From Selenomonas ruminantium subsp. lactilytica TAM6421 (GTDB taxonomy: Bacteria > Bacillota > Negativicutes > Selenomonadales > Selenomonadaceae): DNA of 64,000 nt. The DNA is taken from the NCBI RefSeq assembly GCF_000284095.1, contig NC_017068.1, forward strand, positions 1,550,001-1,614,000. The letters are read 5' to 3'. The notes under the pieces were generated by a model that searched no databases, was not told the origin of the DNA, and saw nothing but the letters and a program-made list of their open reading frames with translations. Both the position numbers and the translations under genes were made by a program. Positions 53,411 through 62,843 of the stretch are shown in pieces (the stretch's first letter is position 1; each line of letters starts with the position of its first letter).

Positions 53411-54034
53411 TTATTCTAGCAGACTATCCCCGATAACGTCAAGTAAATCTGAACGGCCTTCATTTTTCAGGGAAGAGTACGGCAGCACAGAAATTTCCTT
53501 GATTCCCAGTTTGCGCTTGATGGCAGCGATATTCTTCGCGCGCTCATTCTTGCCGATCTTGTCCACCTTCGTCGCGATGATCAACACAGGCAGTCCGTTA
53601 TCCACCAGCCAATTGAACATTTCCACATCGGATGCCATCGGCTCATGACGGCTGTCGATTAGCTGGCAGACAAAAGAAAGCCTCGGAGAATTCAAGAGGT
53701 ATTCTTCGATAAACTTCGACCAGATCTTGCGCTTTTCCTTGCCAGTCTTAGCATAGCCATAACCGGGCAGGTCAACGAGGTAAAAGGCCTTGCGTTCCTC
53801 GGCTTCCTCAATCTTCACCCCCACCTCGAAGAAGTTGATAGTCTGCGTCTTACCGGGCTGGGAGGATACCCTGGCCAAGTTATTGACTCTTGTCAGGGAG
53901 TTTATCAGGGAGGATTTGCCCACATTGGAGCGGCCGATAAAAACGATTTCCGGCAAGTCGCCCTCAGGATACTGATCTTTTTTCACCGCAGAAGCCACAT
54001 ACTGGCCCTGGGTGATGATTACGCGTTCTTTCAT
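53411..54034 (-). CDS. engB: Ribosome biogenesis GTPase YsxC/EngB
   Basis: This 207-residue GTPase assists 50S assembly. Visible are the P-loop GRSNVGKSSLINSL, switch II LVDLPGYGYAK and TKVDKIGK for guanine. It follows lon downstream of a hairpin, as in Firmicutes. Confidence 0.96.
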   Translation of the reverse strand: MKERVIITQGQYVASAVKKDQYPEGDLPEIVFIGRSNVGKSSLINSLTRVNNLARVSSQPGKTQTINFFEVGVKIEEAEERKAFYLVDLPGYGYAKTGKEKRKIWSKFIEEYLLNSPRLSFVCQLIDSRHEPMASDVEMFNWLVDNGLPVLIIATKVDKIGKNERAKNIAAIKRKLGIKEISVLPYSSLKNEGRSDLLDVIGDSLLE

Positions 54035-54054
54035 TTATTTATTCATCTCCTTTA

Positions 54055-54080
54055 AAAAGCCTTCCCCTGAGGGAAGGCTT
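54055..54080. terminator. Terminator between lon and engB
   Basis: AAGCCTTCCC and GGGAAGGCTT enclose a CTGA loop with T-runs on both strands. engB may be transcribed partly by read-through. Confidence 0.88.
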
Positions 54081-54084
54081 GATT

Positions 54085-56388
54085 TTATTTCAACAATGCA
54101 ATCTTCAATACTTCATCCATGGATTCCACGGGCTTGAATTCCAGCTTCTCCCGCACAACTTCCGGGATATCGTCAATATCCTTTTCATTGTCCTTGGGCA
54201 GGACGATGGTCTTCATGCCCTCCCGGTAAGCGGCCAGCACTTTTTCCTTGAGGCCGCCGATGGGCAGCACATGGCCCCGCAGGGTGATTTCCCCGGTCAT
54301 GGCCACATCGCTTCTGACCTTTTTGCCGGTCAGAGCTGAAATCATGGCAGTAGCCATGGTGATGCCTGCAGACGGGCCATCCTTGGGAATGGCACCTTCC
54401 GGCAGATGGATATGGATATCCTCTTTTTCATAGAAATCCTCGGCCAGTTTCAGTTTGTCCGAGCGGCTGCGCACATAAGTCAGGCCAGCCTGTGCCGATT
54501 CCTGCATCACATCGCCGATCTGACCGGTCAGGATCAGTTTGCCCTTGCCTTTGAGCACGGTTACTTCCGTGGGCAGGATGGTCCCCCCCACCTCTGTCCA
54601 GGCCATACCAGTGACCACGCCCACCTGGGGCTTCTTGTTGGCCTTGGTATCCTGGAACTTCACCTTGCCCAAAAAGTCCGTGAGATTTTTCTTCGTGACC
54701 TTGATGGGGGCTTCTTCACCTTCCACGATCTTGCGGGCGGCCTTGCGGCAGACACTGCCGATTTCCCGTTCCAGCTCGCGGACGCCGGACTCCCGGGTAT
54801 AATCGCTGATGATCTTCTGCAATACTCCGACACCGAAGCTGATATCCTTGGCCTTCAGGCCATTCTGGGTACGCTGGCGCGCCACCAGATAGCGCTTGGC
54901 AATCTCCAGCTTCTCTACCTCGGTATAGCTGGACAACTGGATGATCTCCATGCGATCCCGCAAGGGACGGGGAATATTGCCTAAGTTATTGGCCGTGACA
55001 ATCCAGAATACCTTGGAAAGGTCAAAGGGAAGGTCAACAAAGTGATCACTGAAGGTGGAATTCTGGGCCGGATCGAGAACCTCGAGCAGAGCTGCCGACG
55101 GATCACCATGGTAATCCCCGGATAGCTTATCGATTTCATCGAGCAGGAACACGGGGTTCTTCTTGCCCACCTTGCGCAGGCCGTCGATGATGCGTCCCGG
55201 CATGGCGCCCACATAGGTGCGGCGATGACCGCGGATTTCCGCTTCATCCCGGACGCCGCCTAAGGAGGCCCGCACGAACTCGCGGCCTGTAGCTCTGGCT
55301 ACGGAGGTGGCCAGCGAAGTCTTGCCTACGCCGGGCGGCCCGACCAGGCAGAGAATCGGCGCACTCTTATCCTTGGCCAGTTTATGCACCGCCAGATAAT
55401 CCAGGATCCTGTCCTTGACCTTGGTCAGGCCATAATGGTCTTCATCGAGGATTTTCTTGGCAACGGCAATGTCCACCGTATCTTCAGATTCCTCATTCCA
55501 GGGCAGTTCCAGCAGGCAGTCGATATAGTTGCGGATCACCCCGGCTTCCGCGTGCATATTGCTGAAGGTATCGAGGCGGTTCAGTTCCTTTTCCACGGCT
55601 TTCTGTACGAATTCCGGGTAATTCCCCTCCTGCAGTTTCTTGCGGGCTTCGTCAATCTCACTCTTGTTGCTGTCGCCGAGTTCCTGACGGATGGCCTTGA
55701 TCTGCTCCCGCAGATAGTAATCCTTCTGGATCTTGTCCATCTGCTTGCGCACCTGCTTGCCAATCTTATGCTCCATCTGCAGGATTTCCATTTCCCGGGT
55801 GAGCACGCCATAGAGTTTTTCCAGACGTTCTTTGACATCGATAGCCGCCAGGAGTTCCTGACGGGTTTCCACCTTGAGGTTCAGATGGCTGGCAATAAGG
55901 TCTGCCAGTCTGCCGGCATCGTCAATGATTGCCACAGAAACCAAGGTTTCGGGCGGAATCTTCTTGGACAGGCGCACCCATTCCTCAAACTGATGCACGA
56001 CAGCGCGGTTCAGCGCCTCCATATTCATGGAGGTATCGATCTTGTCGGTGAATTCTTCTACATCAACCGCATCGAAATTCTCCTGCTCATGGAATTCATG
56101 GATCAGTGCCCGGCGCTTGCCTTCCACCAATACGCGCACCGTATCACCGGGCAGTTTGATGACCTGGCGGATCTCCGCCACCACCCCTACGGGATACAAT
56201 TCTTCAAAGGTGAATTCCTCGGCTTCCGCATCCGTCTGCGTCGTAAGCATGACCTCACGGTTTTCCACCATGGCTTCTTCAATAGCCGCCATGGAACGAT
56301 CCCGCCCCACATCAATATGAATCATCATATAAGGGAATACGACCATGCCCCGCAAGGGCAGCAATGGCAATGTACGCAATTCAGCCAT
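54085..56388 (-). CDS. lon: ATP-dependent protease Lon
   Basis: This 767-residue AAA+ serine protease has an N-terminal LON domain ([20 protein letters not shown]), a helical region, the AAA+ module with [15 protein letters not shown] and [11 protein letters not shown], and a protease domain with the catalytic Ser in [11 protein letters not shown] and Lys in [13 protein letters not shown]. It degrades misfolded and regulatory proteins. Confidence 0.97.
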   Translation of the reverse strand: MAELRTLPLLPLRGMVVFPYMMIHIDVGRDRSMAAIEEAMVENREVMLTTQTDAEAEEFTFEELYPVGVVAEIRQVIKLPGDTVRVLVEGKRRALIHEFHEQENFDAVDVEEFTDKIDTSMNMEALNRAVVHQFEEWVRLSKKIPPETLVSVAIIDDAGRLADLIASHLNLKVETRQELLAAIDVKERLEKLYGVLTREMEILQMEHKIGKQVRKQMDKIQKDYYLREQIKAIRQELGDSNKSEIDEARKKLQEGNYPEFVQKAVEKELNRLDTFSNMHAEAGVIRNYIDCLLELPWNEESEDTVDIAVAKKILDEDHYGLTKVKDRILDYLAVHKLAKDKSAPILCLVGPPGVGKTSLATSVARATGREFVRASLGGVRDEAEIRGHRRTYVGAMPGRIIDGLRKVGKKNPVFLLDEIDKLSGDYHGDPSAALLEVLDPAQNSTFSDHFVDLPFDLSKVFWIVTANNLGNIPRPLRDRMEIIQLSSYTEVEKLEIAKRYLVARQRTQNGLKAKDISFGVGVLQKIISDYTRESGVRELEREIGSVCRKAARKIVEGEEAPIKVTKKNLTDFLGKVKFQDTKANKKPQVGVVTGMAWTEVGGTILPTEVTVLKGKGKLILTGQIGDVMQESAQAGLTYVRSRSDKLKLAEDFYEKEDIHIHLPEGAIPKDGPSAGITMATAMISALTGKKVRSDVAMTGEITLRGHVLPIGGLKEKVLAAYREGMKTIVLPKDNEKDIDDIPEVVREKLEFKPVESMDEVLKIALLK

Positions 56389-56427
56389 TTGACTCCCTCC
56401 TTTTTCCTAAAATAATAATATATAAAC

Positions 56428-56456
56428 AAGGCGCTGCCGCAGCAACGCCTCGCCTT
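56428..56456 (-). terminator. Weak hairpin between clpX and lon
   Basis: AAGGCG and CGCCTT enclose a GC-rich inner stem (GCTGC/GCAGC). Only a short T-rich tract follows. Confidence 0.45.
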
Positions 56457-56470
56457 ACGCCTGCCATAAG

Positions 56471-57736
56471 TCAGGCAGATGCTTCACTGTTCTGCACCTT
56501 CTTGTCGATGGTCAGAACAGGATCTTTTTTATTGTTTACCGTCTCTTTGGTCACATGGCAGGCCGTGACACCTTCAATGGAAGGAATGTCATACATCACG
56601 TTGCACATGATGCTTTCGATGATTGACCGCAAGCCACGGGCACCGGTTTTGCGTTTCAAGGCTTCCTTAGCGATCAAACGCAAGGCGTCATCCTCAAAGG
56701 AAAGCTTCACGCCATCCAGTTCCAAAAGCTTCGCATACTGCTTGACCAAAGCGTTCTTCGGCTGGGTCAAGATGCTGACCAAAGCATCTTCGTCCAAAGA
56801 ATCCAAAGTCACTACCACCGGTACGCGGCCGATAAACTCCGGAATCAGACCGTGTTTCAGCAAATCCTCCGGCAGGAGCTTTTTGAGGGTTTCCCCTACA
56901 CTGCGCTGCTGCTTCTTGGATTTGATATTGGCGCCAAAGCCCATCTGTTTCTGGCCGATACGGCTTTCGATAACTTTCTCAATGCCGTCAAAGGCACCGC
57001 CACAGATGAACAGGATATTCGTGGTATCAATCTGGATCAGCTCCTGATGGGGATGCTTGCGCCCCCCCTGCGGCGGAACCGACGCCACCGTACCTTCCAA
57101 AATCTTCAGCAGGGCCTGCTGCACGCCTTCACCAGACACATCACGGGTGATGGAGGGATTTTCCGACTTGCGGGCAATCTTATCGATTTCATCGATGTAG
57201 ACAATGCCCCGTTCGGCTTTCTCCACTTCGTAATCGGCAGCCTGGATGAGCTTCAGCAGGATATTCTCCACATCCTCACCCACATAGCCGGCTTCGGTCA
57301 GAGCCGTGGCATCAGCGATGGCAAAAGGTACATTGAGTATCTTGGCCAAAGTCTGCGCCAACAACGTCTTGCCGCTGCCCGTAGGACCGATCATCAGGAT
57401 GTTGGACTTTTGCAGTTCCACATCATCCCCCTTGGAAAGGCCCATATTGATGCGCTTGTAGTGGTTGTAGACAGCCACGGCAAGGCTCTTCTTGGCATCG
57501 TCCTGCCCGATTACATACTGGTCTAAGATCGCGCGGATGTCCTTCGGTTTTGGGACGTCCTTCAGTTCTACCTCTGCTTCCTCACTGAACTCTTCTTCAA
57601 TGATCTCATTGCAGAGCTCAATGCATTCGTCGCAGATATAGACGCCGGGACCTGCAACCAGCTTCCTTACCTGCTCCTGCGTCTTGCCGCAAAACGAGCA
57701 TTTGAGCTGACCTTTTTCATCCCCAAACTTCAACAT
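56471..57736 (-). CDS. clpX: ATP-dependent protease ATP-binding subunit ClpX
   Basis: This 421-residue unfoldase of ClpP has a zinc domain ([11 protein letters not shown] and CDECIELC), Walker [13 protein letters not shown], Walker [11 protein letters not shown] and the ClpP-docking IGF-like loop region. ATG 57736 leaves 11 bases after clpP; the longer frame would overlap the clpP end. Confidence 0.97.
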   Translation of the reverse strand: MLKFGDEKGQLKCSFCGKTQEQVRKLVAGPGVYICDECIELCNEIIEEEFSEEAEVELKDVPKPKDIRAILDQYVIGQDDAKKSLAVAVYNHYKRINMGLSKGDDVELQKSNILMIGPTGSGKTLLAQTLAKILNVPFAIADATALTEAGYVGEDVENILLKLIQAADYEVEKAERGIVYIDEIDKIARKSENPSITRDVSGEGVQQALLKILEGTVASVPPQGGRKHPHQELIQIDTTNILFICGGAFDGIEKVIESRIGQKQMGFGANIKSKKQQRSVGETLKKLLPEDLLKHGLIPEFIGRVPVVVTLDSLDEDALVSILTQPKNALVKQYAKLLELDGVKLSFEDDALRLIAKEALKRKTGARGLRSIIESIMCNVMYDIPSIEGVTACHVTKETVNNKKDPVLTIDKKVQNSEASA

Positions 57737-57747
57737 GACACCACCCC

Positions 57748-58359
57748 TCAATCTTTAGCGTCGTTTTTCTTCGTCTTTTTGGGACGGGTAATCACTTCAT
57801 CCACAATGCCATAAGCCTTGGCTTCGGCTGCGGTCATGAAGTTATCGCGTTCCGTGTCATTATTGATTTCCTCTGCGGTCTTGCCCGTGGAAGAAACAAA
57901 GATATCATTGATGGTTTCACGGATGCGCTGAATCTCACGGGCCTGAATCTGAATGTCCGTGGACTGCCCCTGGGCACCACCCAGCGGCTGATGAATCATC
58001 ACCCGGGCGTTGGGCAGAGCGAAGCGCTTGCCCTTTGCACCAGCTGTCAGGAGCACTGCCCCCATGCTGGCCGCCTGTCCAATGCAGATCGTGGACACGT
58101 CCGGCTTGATATACTGCATGGTATCATAGATAGCCAGGCCAGCGGTAACCACACCGCCGGGGCTGTTGATGTAGAGATAGATATCCTTGTCCGGATCTTC
58201 CGATTCCAAAAAGAGCATCTGTGCTACTACTACATTGGCTACACTATCGTCAATCTGACCGCCCAGAAAGATGATCCGATCCTTGAGCAGGCGGGAATAG
58301 ATATCGTATGCCCGCTCGCCACGGTTAGACTGCTCTACTACCATAGGTACATAATTCAT
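57748..58359 (-). CDS. clpP: ATP-dependent Clp protease proteolytic subunit
   Basis: This 203-residue serine peptidase has the catalytic Ser in [14 protein letters not shown] and His in [14 protein letters not shown]; Asp is in [11 protein letters not shown]. It forms the degradation chamber for ClpX. It lies 27 bases after tig. Confidence 0.98.
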   Translation of the reverse strand: MNYVPMVVEQSNRGERAYDIYSRLLKDRIIFLGGQIDDSVANVVVAQMLFLESEDPDKDIYLYINSPGGVVTAGLAIYDTMQYIKPDVSTICIGQAASMGAVLLTAGAKGKRFALPNARVMIHQPLGGAQGQSTDIQIQAREIQRIRETINDIFVSSTGKTAEEINNDTERDNFMTAAEAKAYGIVDEVITRPKKTKKNDAKD

Positions 58360-58386
58360 TGGAATACCCCCATATACAGGGAAAGA

Positions 58387-59673
58387 TTAGGCAATGCTGT
58401 CGATGATGAACTGTGCCGTCTTCTTGCGCAGTACCGTTGCAGCCAGATCGCCAACGCGTCCCTGTTCCTTGATGATTTTCTGAACCTGCTGCGGCGTAGC
58501 ACCATAAGCGGCAGCCATGCCAGCAACTTCAGCGTCGAGGTCTTTCGCCTCAACCTTGATGTCCTCAGCTTTGGCAACTTCTTCCAGCATGAGGTCCGTA
58601 CGAACGTTCTTCTCAGCCGTTTCACGATAATCTTCGCGGATCTTGTTGATGTCCGTGCCAGCGTACTGGAGGTAAGCATCAAAGCTCATGCCCTGCTGTT
58701 CGAGACGCATAGCCATTTCGCGGATCATGGATTCCACGCGGTTGTCAATCATCACAGCCGGGATGTCAACAGTGATGTTGTTGGTTGCCATTTCGATAGC
58801 TGCGCTCTTCTGGTCGTTTTCAGCCTTGCGCTCAGCGTTTTCTTCCAGGTTCTTGCGGATATCAGCCTTGAGCTCGTCCAGCGTCTCGAACTTGCTGACC
58901 TTCTTAGCCAGTTCGTCGTCCATAGCCGGCAGTTCTTTCTGCTTAATGCTGCGGATCGTGCATTTGAAGGTAGCAGCCTTGCCAGCCAGTTCCTTAGCAT
59001 GATATTCTTCCGGGAACGTTACGTTGACTTCCTTCTCTTCGCCAATCTTGGCACCGATCAGCTGATCCTCAAAGCCCGGGATGAAGCTGCCGGAACCAAT
59101 CTGCAGCGGATAATCCTGGCCTTTGCCGCCTTCGAATGCTTCGCCATCTACGAAACCTTCGAAATCCAGCGTCGTGAAATCGCCATCTTTGACTTCGGAA
59201 CCTTCCGGAGCATCAACCATCTTGCCCTGACGATCCTGGAACGTCTTGAGCTGCTTTTCCACATCTTCGTCGGTAACAGCTTCCACGTTCTTCTCAACCT
59301 TCAGGCCTTTGTAATCGCCCAGCTTGACTTCCGGACGCGGCGTAACCGTAGCCTTGAAGACGAGATCTTTGCCATCTTCGAGGGTTTCGATGTCGATCTG
59401 CGGACGGCTTACCGGCTCGATCTTCTGCTCTTCGAGAGCATCAGCAAATGCCTTGGGGCCGACGATGTCGAAAGCTTCCTGCATGATAGCATCCATGCCC
59501 ACGTTGCGCTCGATGATCTTGCGCGGAGCCTTGCCCTTGCGGAAACCCGGAATATTTACACGGTTGCTGAGACGCTTTACAGCCTTTTCCACTGCTTTGG
59601 AAACTTCCGCAGCTTCAACCTCCACCGTCAGAGTAACCTGCTGGTTTTCACCATTTTCAACCGTAACTTTCAT
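58387..59673 (-). CDS. tig: Trigger factor
   Basis: This 428-residue ribosome-associated chaperone has the N-terminal ribosome-binding signature NIPGFRKGKAPRKI, an FKBP-type PPIase domain (DGDFTTLDFEGFVDGEAFEG) at about 155-240 and a helical C-terminal domain. AGGAGG precedes ATG 59673. It opens tig-clpP-clpX-lon-engB. Confidence 0.97.
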   Translation of the reverse strand: MKVTVENGENQQVTLTVEVEAAEVSKAVEKAVKRLSNRVNIPGFRKGKAPRKIIERNVGMDAIMQEAFDIVGPKAFADALEEQKIEPVSRPQIDIETLEDGKDLVFKATVTPRPEVKLGDYKGLKVEKNVEAVTDEDVEKQLKTFQDRQGKMVDAPEGSEVKDGDFTTLDFEGFVDGEAFEGGKGQDYPLQIGSGSFIPGFEDQLIGAKIGEEKEVNVTFPEEYHAKELAGKAATFKCTIRSIKQKELPAMDDELAKKVSKFETLDELKADIRKNLEENAERKAENDQKSAAIEMATNNITVDIPAVMIDNRVESMIREMAMRLEQQGMSFDAYLQYAGTDINKIREDYRETAEKNVRTDLMLEEVAKAEDIKVEAKDLDAEVAGMAAAYGATPQQVQKIIKEQGRVGDLAATVLRKKTAQFIIDSIA

Positions 59674-59832
59674 TGTCTGAAACGACCTCCTGTATTGTCT
59701 AAATCAAGGTATGAACATGATTTGACGCACTTAACCGCAAACATGCCATACTTGTTATATCATATCATAGAACGGGAGGATTTACAAGATTTATATGACG
59801 ATATCCGTGCCCAGTACGCAGATATAATAAAA

Positions 59833-59868
59833 ACTGTGAAAAAAGCAATGGCTTGCTTTTTTCACAGT
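59833..59868. terminator. Terminator after prfC
   Basis: ACTGTGAAAAAAGCAA and TTGCTTTTTTCACAGT pair perfectly around TGGC, followed on the minus strand by TTTTATTAT. Confidence 0.9.
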
Positions 59869-59882
59869 CCGAAAGTCAGGTG

Positions 59883-61508
59883 TTATGCTTCCTTCTTATC
59901 AAAAGGTACATGATTGAGAATAAGGTCAGGATTGTTATCCATAATCCAGCCCAAAGCCCATTCGTTATTGACCAGCAGCACCGGATTGTTGTGACGGTCA
60001 TAAACGAACATGCCGCGGTCAGCCCCCTTGAGTTCTGCCGGCGTCACTTCATGACCATCTTCAAAGGCCATCCAACGGGCAACTTCATAAGGCTGCATAT
60101 TCATTTCAATATCTACATTATATTCGTTCTTGAGACGGTACTCCAGCACTTCAAACTGCAGGGTACCAACCGTGCCGACGATGTAGGATTCCGTACCAGC
60201 ACCAGCCTGCTGGAAGAGCTGGATGGCGCCTTCCTGCGTCAGCTGCTCAATGCCTTTGACGAACTGCTTGCGCTTCATGGTATCCTTAGCCTGCACGCGG
60301 GCGAATTTTTCGGGCGGGAATACCGGGAAATCGGCATATTTGAACTTGTGGGAAGCATCGCAGACCGTATCGCCGATGCCAAACACACCTGGATCGAAAA
60401 GGCCGACGATATCACCCGGATACGCTGTGTCAATGATCTGACGATCCTGGGCCAGGAACTGCTGGGGCTGAGCCAACTTCAACATCTTACCCGTACGCTC
60501 ATGCCATACTTCCATATTGCGCTCAAATTTGCCAGAGCAGATGCGGATAAAGGCCAGACGATCGCGATGGGCTGGGTTCATATTGGCCTGAATCTTGAAC
60601 ACAAACCCCGAGAACTGCTCGTCATTGGCCGGGATCAGTCCATCCGATGATTTGCGGGGCTGCGGCGTGGGTGCCATGGAAATGTAACCTTCGAGAAAAT
60701 CCTGCACACCGAAGTTGGTCATGGCCGAGCCGAAGAACATCGGCGTGAGTTCACCGGCATTGACCTTTTCCATGTCAAATTCTTCGCCGGCTTCATTCAA
60801 AAGTTCCAAATCCTCCTGCAGGGCTTCCCATACATCTTCACCGACGCGCTCGATAACCTGCGGATCATTGGGCTCAAAGACATCCGCTACACGGGCTTCC
60901 TGACCATGGGTGGTGTCAGCAGCAAAGAGCAGCACCTTGTCATTGCGGCGGTCATACACGCCCATATACTGGCCATCCTGACCAATAGGCCAGTTCATCG
61001 GATAGGAACGGATGCCCAGCACATTTTCGATTTCATCCATCAAATCGATTGGCGCCTTGCCGAAATGGTCCAGCTTGTTGACAAAGGTAAAAATGGGAAT
61101 GCCGCGCTGCTTGCAGACCTTGAAGAGTTTCTTGGTCTGAGCTTCGACGCCCTTGGCCACGTCGATAACCATGACAGCACTGTCCACTGCCATCAACGTG
61201 CGGTAAGTATCTTCACTGAAGTCCTGATGGCCCGGCGTATCGAGAATGTTGATGCGGCAGCCATCATAGTCGAACTGCAGCACGGACGAAGTTACGGAGA
61301 TACCACGCTGTTTTTCGATTTCCATCCAGTCTGACACTGCATGACGCTGGGTCTTGCGGGATTTGATAGAACCGGCCAGATGAATGGCACCACCGTAGAG
61401 CAAAAGTTTTTCCGTCAAAGTCGTCTTACCAGCATCCGGGTGAGAGATGATGGCAAAGGTACGACGCTTTTCAATTTCTTTATTCAGTTCTGCGCTTAAA
61501 GCTGACAA
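59883..61508 (-). CDS. prfC: Peptide chain release factor 3
   Basis: This 541-residue translational GTPase recycles RF1/RF2. Visible are AIISHPDAGKTTLTEKLLLYG, DWMEIEKQRGISVTSSV, DTPGHQDFSEDTYR and NKLDHFGKAP. The TTG at 61508 follows GGAGG by seven bases and gives MSALSAELNKEI; ATGs further upstream lack SDs. Confidence 0.95.
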   Translation of the reverse strand: MSALSAELNKEIEKRRTFAIISHPDAGKTTLTEKLLLYGGAIHLAGSIKSRKTQRHAVSDWMEIEKQRGISVTSSVLQFDYDGCRINILDTPGHQDFSEDTYRTLMAVDSAVMVIDVAKGVEAQTKKLFKVCKQRGIPIFTFVNKLDHFGKAPIDLMDEIENVLGIRSYPMNWPIGQDGQYMGVYDRRNDKVLLFAADTTHGQEARVADVFEPNDPQVIERVGEDVWEALQEDLELLNEAGEEFDMEKVNAGELTPMFFGSAMTNFGVQDFLEGYISMAPTPQPRKSSDGLIPANDEQFSGFVFKIQANMNPAHRDRLAFIRICSGKFERNMEVWHERTGKMLKLAQPQQFLAQDRQIIDTAYPGDIVGLFDPGVFGIGDTVCDASHKFKYADFPVFPPEKFARVQAKDTMKRKQFVKGIEQLTQEGAIQLFQQAGAGTESYIVGTVGTLQFEVLEYRLKNEYNVDIEMNMQPYEVARWMAFEDGHEVTPAELKGADRGMFVYDRHNNPVLLVNNEWALGWIMDNNPDLILNHVPFDKKEA

Positions 61509-61553
61509 AGTGAATCCTCCAATAGTCATATTACATCGATACAAACACATTTA

Positions 61554-61573
61554 CCCCTGTCTTTTCGCAGGGG
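61554..61573 (-). other. Hairpin in the prfC leader
   Basis: ACCCCTG and CAGGGGT pair around a T/C-rich loop about 45 bases before the prfC start. It may stabilise or control the leader. Confidence 0.4.
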
Positions 61574-61616
61574 TTTGCATACCAATAACAATCATTCTAC
61601 CATAAAAATAAAAAAT

Positions 61617-61641
61617 TGGCACGGGATTTTTGCCCGTGCCA
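61617..61641 (-). terminator. Terminator downstream of the hydrolase gene
   Basis: TGGCACGGG and CCCGTGCCA pair; ATTTTTTATTTTT follows on the minus strand. Confidence 0.85.
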
Positions 61642-61715
61642 GCTTTAGTATGATGAAAAACATATCGTCATACTCAACACCTTTGCATAAGTAAGGCTTC
61701 CTGCCCAGCCAAAAA

Positions 61716-61753
61716 GGCACCATGCCAAAGTATTTATCCCATGGCATGGTGCC
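61716..61753. repeat. 12-base inverted repeat hairpin
   Basis: GGCACCATGCCA (61716-61727) and TGGCATGGTGCC (61742-61753) are exact complements with a 14-base loop. It is a second stem just after the hydrolase gene, before the T-run terminator. Confidence 0.7.
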
Positions 61754-61781
61754 CCATCGTCATATATTTCTTTACTTAGAT

Positions 61782-62753
61782 TTACTTCATATATGTTTCC
61801 AGAAAAGCAAATACCCGTTGAAAATATTCCTGAGGAGCAGTATTTTTTGCATCGGCATGTCCTGCTCCCGCTACGATGAATTTTTCCTTAACGGGGGCTG
61901 ATGATGCTGCATATAGTTTATCCATCATCTCACAAGGAACCAGTTTATCGGCATCGCCATGTATGAACAGCATGGGCACATCGGTATGAGGAACACTGCG
62001 TAAAGGTGCTGCATCCGAGATGGCGGATCCAATCTTCACAGGGCTGACAATATCCACACAGTTCATTATGGGAGATTCCGGCAGGCCAAATAATTTGTCA
62101 AGCTGCACAGTGAACATATCATAGGCACTGGTATAGCCACAGTCTTCAATGGCAGCCACCACATTTTGCGGCTGCTTTGCCGTCGTCATCATCACCGTGG
62201 CCGCCCCCATGGAAATCCCATGCAAGGCAATTTTAGCGATCTCATTCTTCTGGGCGATCTCTTTTGCCCAAAGGGCGATATCATCGCTCTCCTTTACCCC
62301 CATGGTAAAGTATTTCCCTTCACTTGCTCCGGCAGCACGCAGATCCGGCGTCAGGACGTTGTAGCCATGCTTTATGTACTCATCAGCATAATCCCAGACA
62401 AAACTCTGATTGCGCCCATATCCATGCACCAGGATTACCCAGCGGTTGCTGGGCTCTGGGGGTGAAAAATGGGTGGCCACAAGTTTCAGCCCGTCCGGAG
62501 AGATTATCGTCCATAGTTCATTTTTGGCCTGCGGTTTAGCTGGCGCATCCAGTCCCGGCTCCACAATTGCCGCAGCCGCTTCCGGTATGGCCGTGGGGTC
62601 TTCCGGATTGCCCCGCAGCAGGGCATAGTCTACGAACCCACTACCGATAAGATAGCCTGCTCCCGCCAGCAACAGCAGAAGTATGACGCACAGACTTAAA
62701 AAGATTTTTTTGCTCTTGATAATTGCCAACATCTTCTTTCCCTTCTTATGCAT
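61782..62753 (-). CDS. Membrane-anchored alpha/beta hydrolase
   Basis: This encodes 323 residues. One membrane helix (IFLSLCVILLLLLAGAGYLI, about 15-37) anchors an external hydrolase domain. The oxyanion segment is VILVHGYGRNQS, the nucleophile is HGISMGAAT, the acid is near IHGDADKLVP and the His is in GAGHADAK. It resembles the BAAT/Bem46-like esterases of Firmicutes. The substrate is unknown. The start is taken as ATG 62753; ATG 62732 is possible. Confidence 0.85.
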   Translation of the reverse strand: MHKKGKKMLAIIKSKKIFLSLCVILLLLLAGAGYLIGSGFVDYALLRGNPEDPTAIPEAAAAIVEPGLDAPAKPQAKNELWTIISPDGLKLVATHFSPPEPSNRWVILVHGYGRNQSFVWDYADEYIKHGYNVLTPDLRAAGASEGKYFTMGVKESDDIALWAKEIAQKNEIAKIALHGISMGAATVMMTTAKQPQNVVAAIEDCGYTSAYDMFTVQLDKLFGLPESPIMNCVDIVSPVKIGSAISDAAPLRSVPHTDVPMLFIHGDADKLVPCEMMDKLYAASSAPVKEKFIVAGAGHADAKNTAPQEYFQRVFAFLETYMK

Positions 62754-62843
62754 CAAATTCCCCAATCAGCCGCCAAGGAAGGGACGATATTCTTGAGGTC
62801 TTCCTAATTTTCTTACGCATATTCAGTCCCCCCCATCGTCAAG

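Noticed and set aside
57991-59913. A 640-codon open frame antisense to clpP and tig
   Set aside because: It spans two well-supported genes on the other strand and matches no family.
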